NCBI GenBank assembly: GCA_028345095.1
Contig: JAOMCQ010000008.1
Span: 1-46,753, forward strand
Origin: Candidatus Nitrosopelagicus sp.
GTDB taxonomy: Archaea > Thermoproteota > Nitrososphaeria > Nitrososphaerales > Nitrosopumilaceae
Direction of reading: 5' to 3'
Length of the DNA: 46,753 nt
Each line of letters starts with the position of its first letter. The stretch's first letter is position 1. The notes under the pieces are model-generated. The model was given only the letters and a program-made list of their open reading frames with translations. It was not told the origin of the DNA and searched no databases. Below are positions 34,165 to 41,932 of the stretch, one piece after another. A program made the position numbers and the translations under genes.

Positions 34165-35022
34165 TTGCAGAAAATTTGCATAGTATTTGATAGGTTAAGA
34201 ACCGAAGAAAAACTACTGCAAAAAAATGCAGAAGAACTAGGTTATGAAACATCTATGATTGATGCAAAGATCACTAGTTTTGATACAGACAGTAAACCTG
34301 AGAATTTTGAATTTGGAGATGTTGTTTTAGAACGTTGTGTTAGTTATTACCGCGGATTACATTTCACAGCATGTTTAGAGTTCATGGACATACCAGTGAT
34401 TAACAAATTTGATGTTGCAAATACTTGTGGAAATAAAATGATAACATCAATGTTGTTAAAGAAAAATAATATACCTACACCAAAGACTTATTTTTCTTTT
34501 TCAGCAGAGGCAGCATTAGAAAATTTTGAAAAAATTGGATATCCATTAGTTATAAAACCAATAATTGGAAGTTGGGGAAGAAGTGTTATGCCAATTAAGG
34601 ATAAAGATACAGCAGAAGCTGTAATTGAAAATAGGCAAGTAACAGATGGACCTCAAGATAGAATTTATTATTTACAAGAAATGATTGATCGTCCACCACG
34701 AGATATTCGTGTAATTACCGTAGGAGACCAAGCTATATCAGCGATGTATAGAAAATCATCAGGAGGTTTTAAAACAAACATTGCACTAGGTGCAGACCCA
34801 GAACTTTGTGAAATTACAAAAGAGATTGAAGACTTGTGTGAAAAAACATCTAAAGCAGTAGGGGGAGGAATTCTAGGAATTGACTTAATGGAAGATAAAA
34901 AGAAAGGTCTAGTTGTACATGAGGTGAATAATACTGTGGAGTTTAAAGGATTAGTAAAAGTCTCAAAGAAAAATATTCCAAAAGAGATGATCGACTATGC
35001 AGCTAGTAATATCAAGGGATAA
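34165..35022 (+). CDS. argX: LysX1/ArgX: ATP-grasp ligase for LysW, probably glutamate-specific
   Basis: This 285-residue ATP-grasp ligase of the LysX/ArgX/RimK group attaches an amino acid to the LysW C-terminus. ATP-grasp pieces include PLVIKPIIGSWGRSVMPI (about 130), RPPRDIRVITVGD (about 175) and HEVNNTVEFKG (about 255). The specificity region reads FKTNIALGADPELC, unlike the NTxxGG form of LysX2 and (from memory) of Thermus LysX. With argG adjacent, this favours glutamate and the arginine route; that is inference. The start is a TTG directly after the LysW1 stop. Confidence 0.88.
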   Translation: MQKICIVFDRLRTEEKLLQKNAEELGYETSMIDAKITSFDTDSKPENFEFGDVVLERCVSYYRGLHFTACLEFMDIPVINKFDVANTCGNKMITSMLLKKNNIPTPKTYFSFSAEAALENFEKIGYPLVIKPIIGSWGRSVMPIKDKDTAEAVIENRQVTDGPQDRIYYLQEMIDRPPRDIRVITVGDQAISAMYRKSSGGFKTNIALGADPELCEITKEIEDLCEKTSKAVGGGILGIDLMEDKKKGLVVHEVNNTVEFKGLVKVSKKNIPKEMIDYAASNIKG

Positions 35023-35062
35023 TGGTAATTACTGTTAAATTATGCTTTTTTAAGAATAGGAT

Positions 35063-36109
35063 ATGAAAGTAGGAATTGTAGGAGCCTCAGGATATGTAGG
35101 AGGAGAAGTTCTCAGATTACTTCTCAGTCATCCTAAAGTTGAAGTTTCAATGGTAACATCGAGACAACATGTAGGAAAATTTCTACACAAAGCTCAACCT
35201 AGTCTAAGAGGTTTTACTGATTTGAAATTTTCAGAACTAGATTATGAGAAAATGAGTGATAATTGCGATGTAGTTTTCACTGCGGTTCCACATGGAACAG
35301 CAACTGAGATTGTAAAAGCATTGTATGATAGAGGAATGAAAATTATTGATTTAAGCGCAGATTATCGTTTGCATAATCCAGAGGATTATGGAAAATGGTA
35401 CGGCTGGGAACATCCACATCCAGATTATTTAGAAAAATCAGTATTCGGAGTACCAGAATTACATAGAGAAGAAATTAAAAAATCACAATTGGTTTCATGT
35501 CCAGGATGCATGGCAGTAACTTCAATGCTTGCATTGAATCCATTAATTAAAAATAATTTAATTGATGAAGAACATATTGTAGTTGATTCAAAAATTGGTT
35601 CTTCAGGTGCAGGTGCAGGTGCAGGAACAGCACATGCAATGCGTGCAGGAGTTATCAGACCATACAAACCAGCAAAGCATAGACATACAGGAGAAATTGA
35701 ACAAGAATTAAGTCAAACAGCAGGTAGGAAAATCAAAGTATCAATGAGTCCACATGCAGTAGATGTAGTTAGAGGAATTTTATGTACAAACCATACATTC
35801 CTTAAGAAAGACATTGATGAAAAAGAACTTTGGAAAATATACAGAGCAGAATACAATGATGAACGATTTATCAGATTAATTAGAGATAAAGATGGTCTGC
35901 ATAAATTCCCAGACCCAAAATTCTTAGTTGGTTCAAATTTCTGTGATATTGGATTTGATTTAGACAGAGATAACAACCGATTGGTTGCACTATCGGCATC
36001 AGATAACCTGATGAAAGGCGCAGCAGGTTCTGCAATTCAAAACATGAACGTCATGGCAGGATTTGATGAGTTCGAAGGAATTATGTATTCCCCACTAACA
36101 CCAGTATAA
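35063..36109 (+). CDS. lysY: LysW-glutamyl/aminoadipyl-phosphate reductase (LysY/ArgC)
   Basis: The 348-residue NADPH-dependent semialdehyde dehydrogenase has the Rossmann start VGIVGASGYVGGEVLRLL, the catalytic cysteine in SCPGCMAVTS near residue 150, GSSGAGAGAGTAHAMR, and an HRHTGEIEQEL block (reads KHRHTGEIEQEL). Only one such reductase is in the cluster, so it probably serves both LysW-bound glutamyl- and aminoadipyl-phosphate, as in Sulfolobus. The lysZ gene follows 3 bp after the stop. Confidence 0.93.
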   Translation: MKVGIVGASGYVGGEVLRLLLSHPKVEVSMVTSRQHVGKFLHKAQPSLRGFTDLKFSELDYEKMSDNCDVVFTAVPHGTATEIVKALYDRGMKIIDLSADYRLHNPEDYGKWYGWEHPHPDYLEKSVFGVPELHREEIKKSQLVSCPGCMAVTSMLALNPLIKNNLIDEEHIVVDSKIGSSGAGAGAGTAHAMRAGVIRPYKPAKHRHTGEIEQELSQTAGRKIKVSMSPHAVDVVRGILCTNHTFLKKDIDEKELWKIYRAEYNDERFIRLIRDKDGLHKFPDPKFLVGSNFCDIGFDLDRDNNRLVALSASDNLMKGAAGSAIQNMNVMAGFDEFEGIMYSPLTPV

Positions 36110-36112
36110 TAG

Positions 36113-36913
36113 ATGATTACAATAAAAATTGGCGGGAGTGTAGTAGATAATTTACATCCATCAACAATAGTTGATATCAAAAAAGTTGTGGAACAAGAGG
36201 GCGTCATACTAGTTCACGGTGGAGGTAAAGAAGTGACAAAAGTTACAGAGCAATTAGGTAAAGAACCTAAATTTGTCGTATCACCTAGTGGGATAAAGAG
36301 TCGATATACAGATAAAGAAACTTCTGAGATTTTTACAATGGTAATGTCAGGAAGAATAAACAAGGCAATTGTTCAGATGTTACAAAAAAATGGAATCAAT
36401 GCCATTGGATTGTCAGGTATGGACGGAAAAACAATTGAGGCCAATAGGAAAAAGAAATTAATGATTATGAATGAAAAAGGAAGAAAACAGGTAATTGATG
36501 GCGGATATACAGGTAAAATTTCAAATGTAAATTCAGATTTAATCAAAACTATCATGGATAAAGGATACACTCCAGTAATTTCTCCAATTGCAATAAGTGA
36601 GGAGTCTGAATTTCTAAATGTTGATGGAGATAGGGCAGCGGCTAATGTAGCAGGACATGTCAAGGCAGATAAGGTGTTATTTATTACAAATGTAGACGGA
36701 TTGCTCATGGAAGACAAATTGGTTGAAAAATTATCATTAGAAGAGGCAAAAGAAATAATGCCAAAAATTGGATTTGGTATGGAAAAAAAGATTCTAGCTG
36801 CAACAGAAGCACTTGAAATGGGAGTTACAGAAGCATTAATTGCAAATGGTCAAAAGGAGAATCCAATTTCATCAGCTATAGCACATAACAATTGTACGGT
36901 GATAACTAAATGA
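36113..36913 (+). CDS. lysZ: LysW-linked acetylglutamate/aminoadipate kinase family (LysZ/ArgB)
   Basis: The 266-residue amino-acid kinase phosphorylates the side carboxylate of the LysW-bound substrate. Family motifs are IKIGGSVV at the start, VLVHGGGKEV (reads ILVHGGGKEV), GLSGMDGKTIEA near residue 98, NVDGDRAAANVAG near 170 and FITNVDGLL. The lysine in IKIGG and the glycine-rich loops match ArgB/LysZ. It overlaps the aminotransferase start by 4 nt (ATGA). One kinase for both pathways is likely. Confidence 0.94.
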   Translation: MITIKIGGSVVDNLHPSTIVDIKKVVEQEGVILVHGGGKEVTKVTEQLGKEPKFVVSPSGIKSRYTDKETSEIFTMVMSGRINKAIVQMLQKNGINAIGLSGMDGKTIEANRKKKLMIMNEKGRKQVIDGGYTGKISNVNSDLIKTIMDKGYTPVISPIAISEESEFLNVDGDRAAANVAGHVKADKVLFITNVDGLLMEDKLVEKLSLEEAKEIMPKIGFGMEKKILAATEALEMGVTEALIANGQKENPISSAIAHNNCTVITK

Positions 36914-38085
36914 GTGAAGATAAATTTCTTGGGAATCTTTATCAAAGATTTCCAGTAACAATAGAAAAAGGCTTAGGCGCACATGTATGGGATACCGATG
37001 GTAAGGAATACATTGATTGTATGGGAGGCTATGGAGTTGCATTACTTGGACACCAAAATGAAAGAGTTACCAATGCATTGAAAGCGCAACTTGAAAAAAT
37101 TATTACAGTTCACAGTTCACTTTACAGTAAAACTCGTGAAGAATTTTTGGAAAATCTTTTCAAAGTTGCTCCAAAAAATTTGTCACAAGTTCATTTGAAT
37201 AATAGTGGTGCAGAAGCAGTTGAAGCTGGAATGAAATTTGCACGTAAATTTACAGGAAAAACCGAGATGGTTGCAATGAATGGTTCATACCACGGAAAAA
37301 CACTAGGTGCACTTTCAATAACATTTAATCCAAAATACAGAAAGGCGTTTAAACCACTTGTAGAAAAAGTATCATTTTCACCTTTCGGGGATATCGAAAA
37401 GCTTCGTGAAACAGTTAATGATCAAACAGCATTTATTATTTTAGAACCCATTCAAGGAGAGAGTGGAATTCATGTTGCTCCTGATGGATTTTTACAAGAT
37501 GTCAGAAAATTATGTGATGAAAAAAATATTCTATTAATTTATGATGAAATACAGGCAGGACTAGGACGTACCGGAAAGATGTGGGCACATCAACATTGGG
37601 ATACCGCACCAGACATACTATGTTTAGCAAAAGGAATTGCAGGAGGAGTACCAATGGGTGCGACATTAGTCAAATCAGAAATTTTAGATTGTATCTCAAA
37701 GGGAGAGCACTCATCAACATTTGGAGGAAATCCATTATCATGTGCAGCAGGAACCGCTACAATGCAGGCTTTGACACAAGATAAACTAGTGGAAAATTCT
37801 GCAAGTATGGGAAAATTATTTAGAGAAGGGTTAGACAAATTAAAAGAAAAACATCCAGTGATTAGAGAGGTTCGAGGTAAAGGATTGATGATAGGAATTG
37901 AATTAAAATTTGAAGTTAGAGATATACTAATGGAAGGTATTGAAAAAGGATTACTTTTACTATATTCTGGAAGAAATATCTTAAGATTACTTCCTCCATT
38001 AGTAATAACACATGATGATGTAATGAAATCTTTACAAATACTAGATGAGTTATTTACTAATGAGGAAAAGAGAAAAAATGGCTAA
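36910..38085 (+). CDS. lysJ: LysW-ornithine/lysine aminotransferase (LysJ/ArgD)
   Basis: This 391-residue class III PLP aminotransferase converts the LysW-bound semialdehyde to LysW-lysine or LysW-ornithine. It shows MGGYGVALLGHQN, NNSGAEAVEAGMKFARK, FILLEPIQGESGI-like (IILEPIQGESGIHVAP), IYDEIQAGLGRTGKMWA, and the PLP lysine in CLAKGIAGGVPMGA (about residue 240). Length is normal for ArgD. The stop overlaps the start of the Lrp regulator by 8 nt, so the regulator is in the same operon. Confidence 0.94.
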   Translation: MSEDKFLGNLYQRFPVTIEKGLGAHVWDTDGKEYIDCMGGYGVALLGHQNERVTNALKAQLEKIITVHSSLYSKTREEFLENLFKVAPKNLSQVHLNNSGAEAVEAGMKFARKFTGKTEMVAMNGSYHGKTLGALSITFNPKYRKAFKPLVEKVSFSPFGDIEKLRETVNDQTAFIILEPIQGESGIHVAPDGFLQDVRKLCDEKNILLIYDEIQAGLGRTGKMWAHQHWDTAPDILCLAKGIAGGVPMGATLVKSEILDCISKGEHSSTFGGNPLSCAAGTATMQALTQDKLVENSASMGKLFREGLDKLKEKHPVIREVRGKGLMIGIELKFEVRDILMEGIEKGLLLLYSGRNILRLLPPLVITHDDVMKSLQILDELFTNEEKRKNG

Positions 38086-38497
38086 AGATAAGATTGATGA
38101 GAAGATTTTAGATTATTTGAAAGATGATTCTAGAGAATCATTTGTAGAGATTGGGAAAAAGTTAAAGCTTTCAGAATCTGCAGTTCGTAGAAGAGTAAAG
38201 AATTTGGTGGATAGTAAAGTTATTGAAAAATTTACAATTGAGATGGGAGAGTCTAATTCTACAAGTGCAATAGTTTTGATATCTGTTGATTCAACTACAG
38301 ATACATCAAAAGTATCATCCAGATTAACAAAATTGTATGCGGTGAAAACAGTTTATGAAATTACAGGACAATATGATATCAGTGTGATCATAAAAGCACC
38401 AAGTATAACTGAAATTAATGCTGCAATTGATGAACTAAGAAAAATTCCAGGTGTAATTGACACAAATACAGTGATTATTCTAAGAACAATCAGATAA
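38078..38497 (+). CDS. Lrp/AsnC-family transcription regulator
   Basis: The 139-residue protein has an N-terminal winged helix (IGKKLKLSESAVRRRVKNLV) and a C-terminal RAM/AsnC ligand-binding domain (about 65-139) with the usual alpha-beta sandwich, including ITGQYDISVIIKA. It probably senses an amino acid and controls the surrounding lysine/arginine genes, like Lrp-type LysM of Sulfolobus; that is inference from position. I start at the ATG at 38078, which has GAGG about 12 nt upstream and overlaps the lysJ stop (ATGGCTAA). The longer frame from 38045 would overlap lysJ by 41 nt. Confidence 0.9.
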   Translation: MAKDKIDEKILDYLKDDSRESFVEIGKKLKLSESAVRRRVKNLVDSKVIEKFTIEMGESNSTSAIVLISVDSTTDTSKVSSRLTKLYAVKTVYEITGQYDISVIIKAPSITEINAAIDELRKIPGVIDTNTVIILRTIR

Positions 38498-38500
38498 ACG

Positions 38501-38519
38501 AAAATCGATACGATTTTTT
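38501..38519 (+). terminator. Hairpin-plus-T terminator after the Lrp gene
   Basis: AAAATCG-ATA-CGATTTT forms a 7-bp stem with a 3-base loop and ends in a run of Ts, 3 bp after the Lrp stop. It probably separates the argG-lysJ-lrp unit from the homocitrate synthase unit. Confidence 0.6.
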
Positions 38520-38578
38520 AAATTCATACTAAATTAGATGCGAATAGACCGGATATCTGCGAAGCTAGTACGATTATG

Positions 38579-38587
38579 TTTATATTA
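38579..38587 (+). promoter_or_regulatory. TATA box of the homocitrate synthase-lysW2-lysX2-lysK unit
   Basis: TTTATATTA is centred about 30 nt before the ATG at 38613, giving a very short leader. Its presence after a terminator supports separate control of this second half of the cluster. Confidence 0.55.
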
Positions 38588-38612
38588 ATCATTTATTTCA
38601 ACGAAATTAGTA

Positions 38613-39794
38613 ATGACTGATCCGAATCACTATGCAGACATGTATAACTCATATGAAAAGACTCCAAAAAAAATTCGAGTGTTAGATTCAACTCTACGAG
38701 AAGGTGAACAACATCCAGGAGTTTCGTTTACAAACAAACAACGAATTCAGATAGCATGGATGCTAGATTATTTTGGCGTTGATCAAATTGAAATTTCACC
38801 GGTTGTGTCACCAGATCATAAAGAAGCAACAAAAACAATCATTCAACAAGGACTAAGAGCAGATATTGTTTCACATGGAAGAGCATTAAGACAAGATATT
38901 GATACATCACTAGCATGTGATGCAAAATGGGTAGCTGCATATCTAGGAATATCAGATATTCATCTAAAAGATAAATTACGAATTACAAGAGAAGAAGCGT
39001 TAGAACGTGCAGTGGATACAGTAACTTATGCAAAAGATCATGGATTGAAAATTAGATTTACAGTAGAAGATGGAAGTAGAGCAGAACCTGAGTTTTTGTT
39101 AAAATTATGTAAATCGATTGAAGATGCAGGAGTTGATAGAATTAGTTTACCAGATACAGTTGGAATAATGCGACCAATTGGAATGTATAATTTTGTTAAG
39201 AAAGTGCGTTCTGAAATAGAAACACCACTTGATGTTCATGTACACAATGATATTGGATTTGCATTAGCAAATGCATTTTCAGCATGTGATGCAGGAGTTG
39301 ATCAAATTCATACTACGATAGATGGAATTGGAGAAAGAACAGGTATACCAGCGTTAGCAGAAGTAGCAGTTGCTTTAACATATCTCTTCAAATCTCCAAA
39401 TGATTTTAGATTGGATATGTTAGCAGATCTTTCAAGACTAATAGAACAATACACCACCATTCAACCATACGATTCAAAACCAATTGTCGGATCATCAGCT
39501 TACAAGCATAAAGCAGGAACACATTTAGCAGCAATTCTCAATAATCCAGCAGCCTATGAGCCAATCCCACCAAGAGTAGTTGGAAATAGAAGGAAGATAG
39601 TATTCGGAGAATTAGCAGGTAAAACAGGCGCAGGGTATCTCATGTCATTATTAGGAATAAAGAAAGATCCTGAAACTGCAAAAAATGTTGCAGCAGGGTT
39701 AAAAAATCTTAGAATGGGGGATGTTTTAGAAATACCACTAGAGGATCGCCTTGAACGTAAAATAATTAAGGATGAAAAAAGAGAGGAAAAATAG
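38613..39794 (+). CDS. Homocitrate synthase-type acyltransferase (LysS-like)
   Basis: The 393-residue protein is a DRE-TIM metallolyase (IPMS/homocitrate synthase group). The barrel opens with VLDSTLREGEQHPGVSF, and the metal-binding HVHND box is at LDVHVHNDIGFALANAF (about residue 209). GIGERTGIPALAEVA and a C-terminal SSAYKHKAGTHLAAI are typical of homocitrate synthase and shorter isopropylmalate synthases. It lacks the LeuA regulatory domain. Neighbouring LysW, LysX and LysK point to homocitrate synthase for the aminoadipate lysine route rather than leucine or citramalate synthesis. The downstream isomerase and dehydrogenase genes are not in the window. Confidence 0.85.
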   Translation: MTDPNHYADMYNSYEKTPKKIRVLDSTLREGEQHPGVSFTNKQRIQIAWMLDYFGVDQIEISPVVSPDHKEATKTIIQQGLRADIVSHGRALRQDIDTSLACDAKWVAAYLGISDIHLKDKLRITREEALERAVDTVTYAKDHGLKIRFTVEDGSRAEPEFLLKLCKSIEDAGVDRISLPDTVGIMRPIGMYNFVKKVRSEIETPLDVHVHNDIGFALANAFSACDAGVDQIHTTIDGIGERTGIPALAEVAVALTYLFKSPNDFRLDMLADLSRLIEQYTTIQPYDSKPIVGSSAYKHKAGTHLAAILNNPAAYEPIPPRVVGNRRKIVFGELAGKTGAGYLMSLLGIKKDPETAKNVAAGLKNLRMGDVLEIPLEDRLERKIIKDEKREEK

Positions 39795-39800
39795 GTAAAA

Positions 39801-39968
39801 ATGGCAAATTGTCCCGAATGTGATGCAAACATAGGTATTCCTGACGATGCAGTAGAAGGCGAAATTGTCACCTGTCCAGATTGCGGCGCGAGTTTTGAAC
39901 TTAGCAAAGCATCCGAAGGTTTTGAGTTAAAACCAGCTCAAACAGTCGGAGAGGATTGGGGACAGTGA
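39801..39968 (+). CDS. LysW2: carrier protein paralogue ending in EDWGQ
   Basis: This second 55-residue carrier begins MANCPECDANIGIPDDAVEG, with CPxC and CPDC zinc cysteines and the TVGEDWG tail. Its last codon is CAG (39963-39965), so the C-terminal acceptor Glu of LysW is Gln here. The reading frame is continuous from the ATG, and the stop TGA overlaps the GTG of the next gene. It is 6 bp after the homocitrate synthase gene and directly before LysX2, so it should be the lysine-side carrier. How a Gln tail would be loaded is unclear (see findings). Confidence 0.92.
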   Translation: MANCPECDANIGIPDDAVEGEIVTCPDCGASFELSKASEGFELKPAQTVGEDWGQ

Positions 39969-40810
39969 CCGGCAAAATTTCAATCCTTTACGATACAATC
40001 CGTCTTGAAGAAAAATTACTAATTGAATCTGCAAAGAAAAATGATATTTCAATAGACATGGTAGATTGTAAGAAATTGTTTTTGGATTTGAATGAAAAAA
40101 ATTGTTTAGAGGGACCAGTATTACAAAGATGCGTTAGCTATTATAGAAATTTGCACTCAACTGCAGCTCTTGAAGGTCAAGGTGCCAAAGTAGTGAATTG
40201 TTTAAACACAGGAATCTTTGCTGGAAATAAATTATTCACACATATGTTGTTGCAGAAAGCAGGAGTTCCAACACCAGATGCAACAGTTGCATTCTCAAAA
40301 GATTCCGCATTAGATGCATTGAAAAAACATGGATTTCCAAAAATTATCAAGCCAACAGTAGGTAGTTGGGGAAGAATGGTTTCAAAATTGAATGACATGG
40401 ATGCTGCAGAAGGAATTATAGAAGGAAGAGAAGCAATGTATCCAATCCACCATATTCATTTTTTAGAAGAATTTGTACAACGTCCACCACGAGATATTCG
40501 TGTGATTGTCATAGGAGATAATGTTGCAGCTGCAATATATAGAAATTCAGGAGATGGAAATTGGAAAACAAATACACATCTCGGGGGATCAGCAGAAACA
40601 TGCAAAATTACTAATGAACTTGAAGAAATATGCATTAAAGCAAAAAATGCAGTATTTGGAGACATTGTAGGTATTGATCTAATGGAAAGTAACGAGAAAG
40701 GAATGGTTGTACATGAAATAAACAATACAACAGAATTTAGAAATGTTGTTAGAGTCACAGGAGTAGACATTCCAAAAATAATGTTAGAATATCTAAAGGA
40801 GTTAACATAG
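39965..40810 (+). CDS. lysX: LysX2: ATP-grasp ligase for LysW, probably aminoadipate-specific
   Basis: The 281-residue ATP-grasp ligase is paralogous to LysX1. It has PKIIKPTVGSWGRMVSKL, RPPRDIRVIVIGD and VHEINNTTEFRNVV. Its substrate region WKTNTHLGGSAETCKIT and the ending TGVDIPKIMLEYL resemble Thermus LysX as I remember it, so 2-aminoadipate is the likely substrate. Position between homocitrate synthase and LysK agrees. I take the GTG at 39965 (4-nt GTGA overlap with LysW2) rather than the TTG at 39956. Confidence 0.88.
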   Translation: MTGKISILYDTIRLEEKLLIESAKKNDISIDMVDCKKLFLDLNEKNCLEGPVLQRCVSYYRNLHSTAALEGQGAKVVNCLNTGIFAGNKLFTHMLLQKAGVPTPDATVAFSKDSALDALKKHGFPKIIKPTVGSWGRMVSKLNDMDAAEGIIEGREAMYPIHHIHFLEEFVQRPPRDIRVIVIGDNVAAAIYRNSGDGNWKTNTHLGGSAETCKITNELEEICIKAKNAVFGDIVGIDLMESNEKGMVVHEINNTTEFRNVVRVTGVDIPKIMLEYLKELT

Positions 40811-41932
40811 ATGGATGAACATTTAGAAACTTCTAGATATGCAATCAAAACTTTGGAAAAAGCATTACGAATCTACACTCCATCATTAAGTGAAAAAGCC
40901 TTAGCTGATTTTCTTGCAGACAGATGTGATGATTTAGGATTTAGAGATATTCATCAAGATGAAGTTGGGAATTTAATTGCAACTAAAGGTTCAGGGGAAC
41001 CAAAGATCATGTTATGTGGGCATATGGATGTAGTTCCAGGAAAGATCAAAGTTAGAATTGAAGGCGATATGCTACACGGTAGAGGTGCTTCAGATGCAAA
41101 AGCACCATTAATTGCAATGTTATTTGCTGCGGCAAGTATAGAAGAAAATCAAGGAACAGTAACATTTGTTGGAGCAGTTGATGAAGAGGGTAATGCAACA
41201 GGGATAAAGAATTTGGTAAAAAATAAGCCTAATGTTGATTATGCAATTTTTGGAGAACCAAGTAGTATTCAAAAAGTTACAATCGCCTACAAGGGACGTT
41301 TAGCAATAAATCTCAGAGTGAATGTAAAAGATAGTGCTCATGCAAGCGCTCCATGGTTAGCAAAAAATGCAATAGAAGAAATATCATCAGTTGCAACTGA
41401 ATTGAAAAATGAGTTAGAAGGAGGTCAAGAAGAAAAAAGTAAGGGAATGATGCTTACTGCAACTCTTACGGAAATTCGTGGTGGTACAAGCCATAATGTT
41501 ACACCAAAAGAATGTGTAGCAACATTAGACATTAGAATTCCAGTTGACATGAATTGTAATGATATTGAAGAGAAGATTACCAGAATAGTTAATGAAATAT
41601 CAACAAAAAGAGAGATTGAAGTTTTGTATTCAGTAATAGATGAGACAGAACCATTTGAGGCAGCACATAATTCGCCATTAGTAAGAGCATTAACATTGTC
41701 AGTGCTAGATGTAGAAAAGAAAAGACCAATGTTAATTAGAAAAACAGGTACAGGAGACATGAATGTTATAGGAAATCAGTTAAAGATACCAGTAATTACA
41801 TACGGCCCAGGAGATCCTCATGAGGCACATACAATTGATGAAAAAGTTTCAATTGATGAATTTGTCAAAGGAATAGAAATTCTAAAAAAATCACTATACC
41901 ATTTAAAAAGACTACATGACAGAACGAAATAA
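40811..41932 (+). CDS. lysK: LysW-lysine/ornithine hydrolase, M20 family (LysK/ArgE-like)
   Basis: This 373-residue M20 metallopeptidase releases lysine or ornithine from LysW. The metal and catalytic residues are seen in LCGHMDVVPG, HGRGASDAKAPL, AVDEEGNATG and IFGEPSS. A lid/dimer domain (about 175-285) carries ASAPWLAKNAIEEI, and the late metal His is probably in the GDPHEAHTIDE segment. It starts on the base after the LysX2 stop. It is the only such hydrolase in the cluster, so it likely finishes both pathways. Confidence 0.92.
   Translation: MDEHLETSRYAIKTLEKALRIYTPSLSEKALADFLADRCDDLGFRDIHQDEVGNLIATKGSGEPKIMLCGHMDVVPGKIKVRIEGDMLHGRGASDAKAPLIAMLFAAASIEENQGTVTFVGAVDEEGNATGIKNLVKNKPNVDYAIFGEPSSIQKVTIAYKGRLAINLRVNVKDSAHASAPWLAKNAIEEISSVATELKNELEGGQEEKSKGMMLTATLTEIRGGTSHNVTPKECVATLDIRIPVDMNCNDIEEKITRIVNEISTKREIEVLYSVIDETEPFEAAHNSPLVRALTLSVLDVEKKRPMLIRKTGTGDMNVIGNQLKIPVITYGPGDPHEAHTIDEKVSIDEFVKGIEILKKSLYHLKRLHDRTK

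Noticed and set aside
39956-39968. Frame error that would turn EDWGQ into EDWGE
   Set aside because: The frame was re-read codon by codon from the ATG at 39801; the last codons are GAG GAT TGG GGA CAG TGA and no indel would give Glu while keeping the rest.
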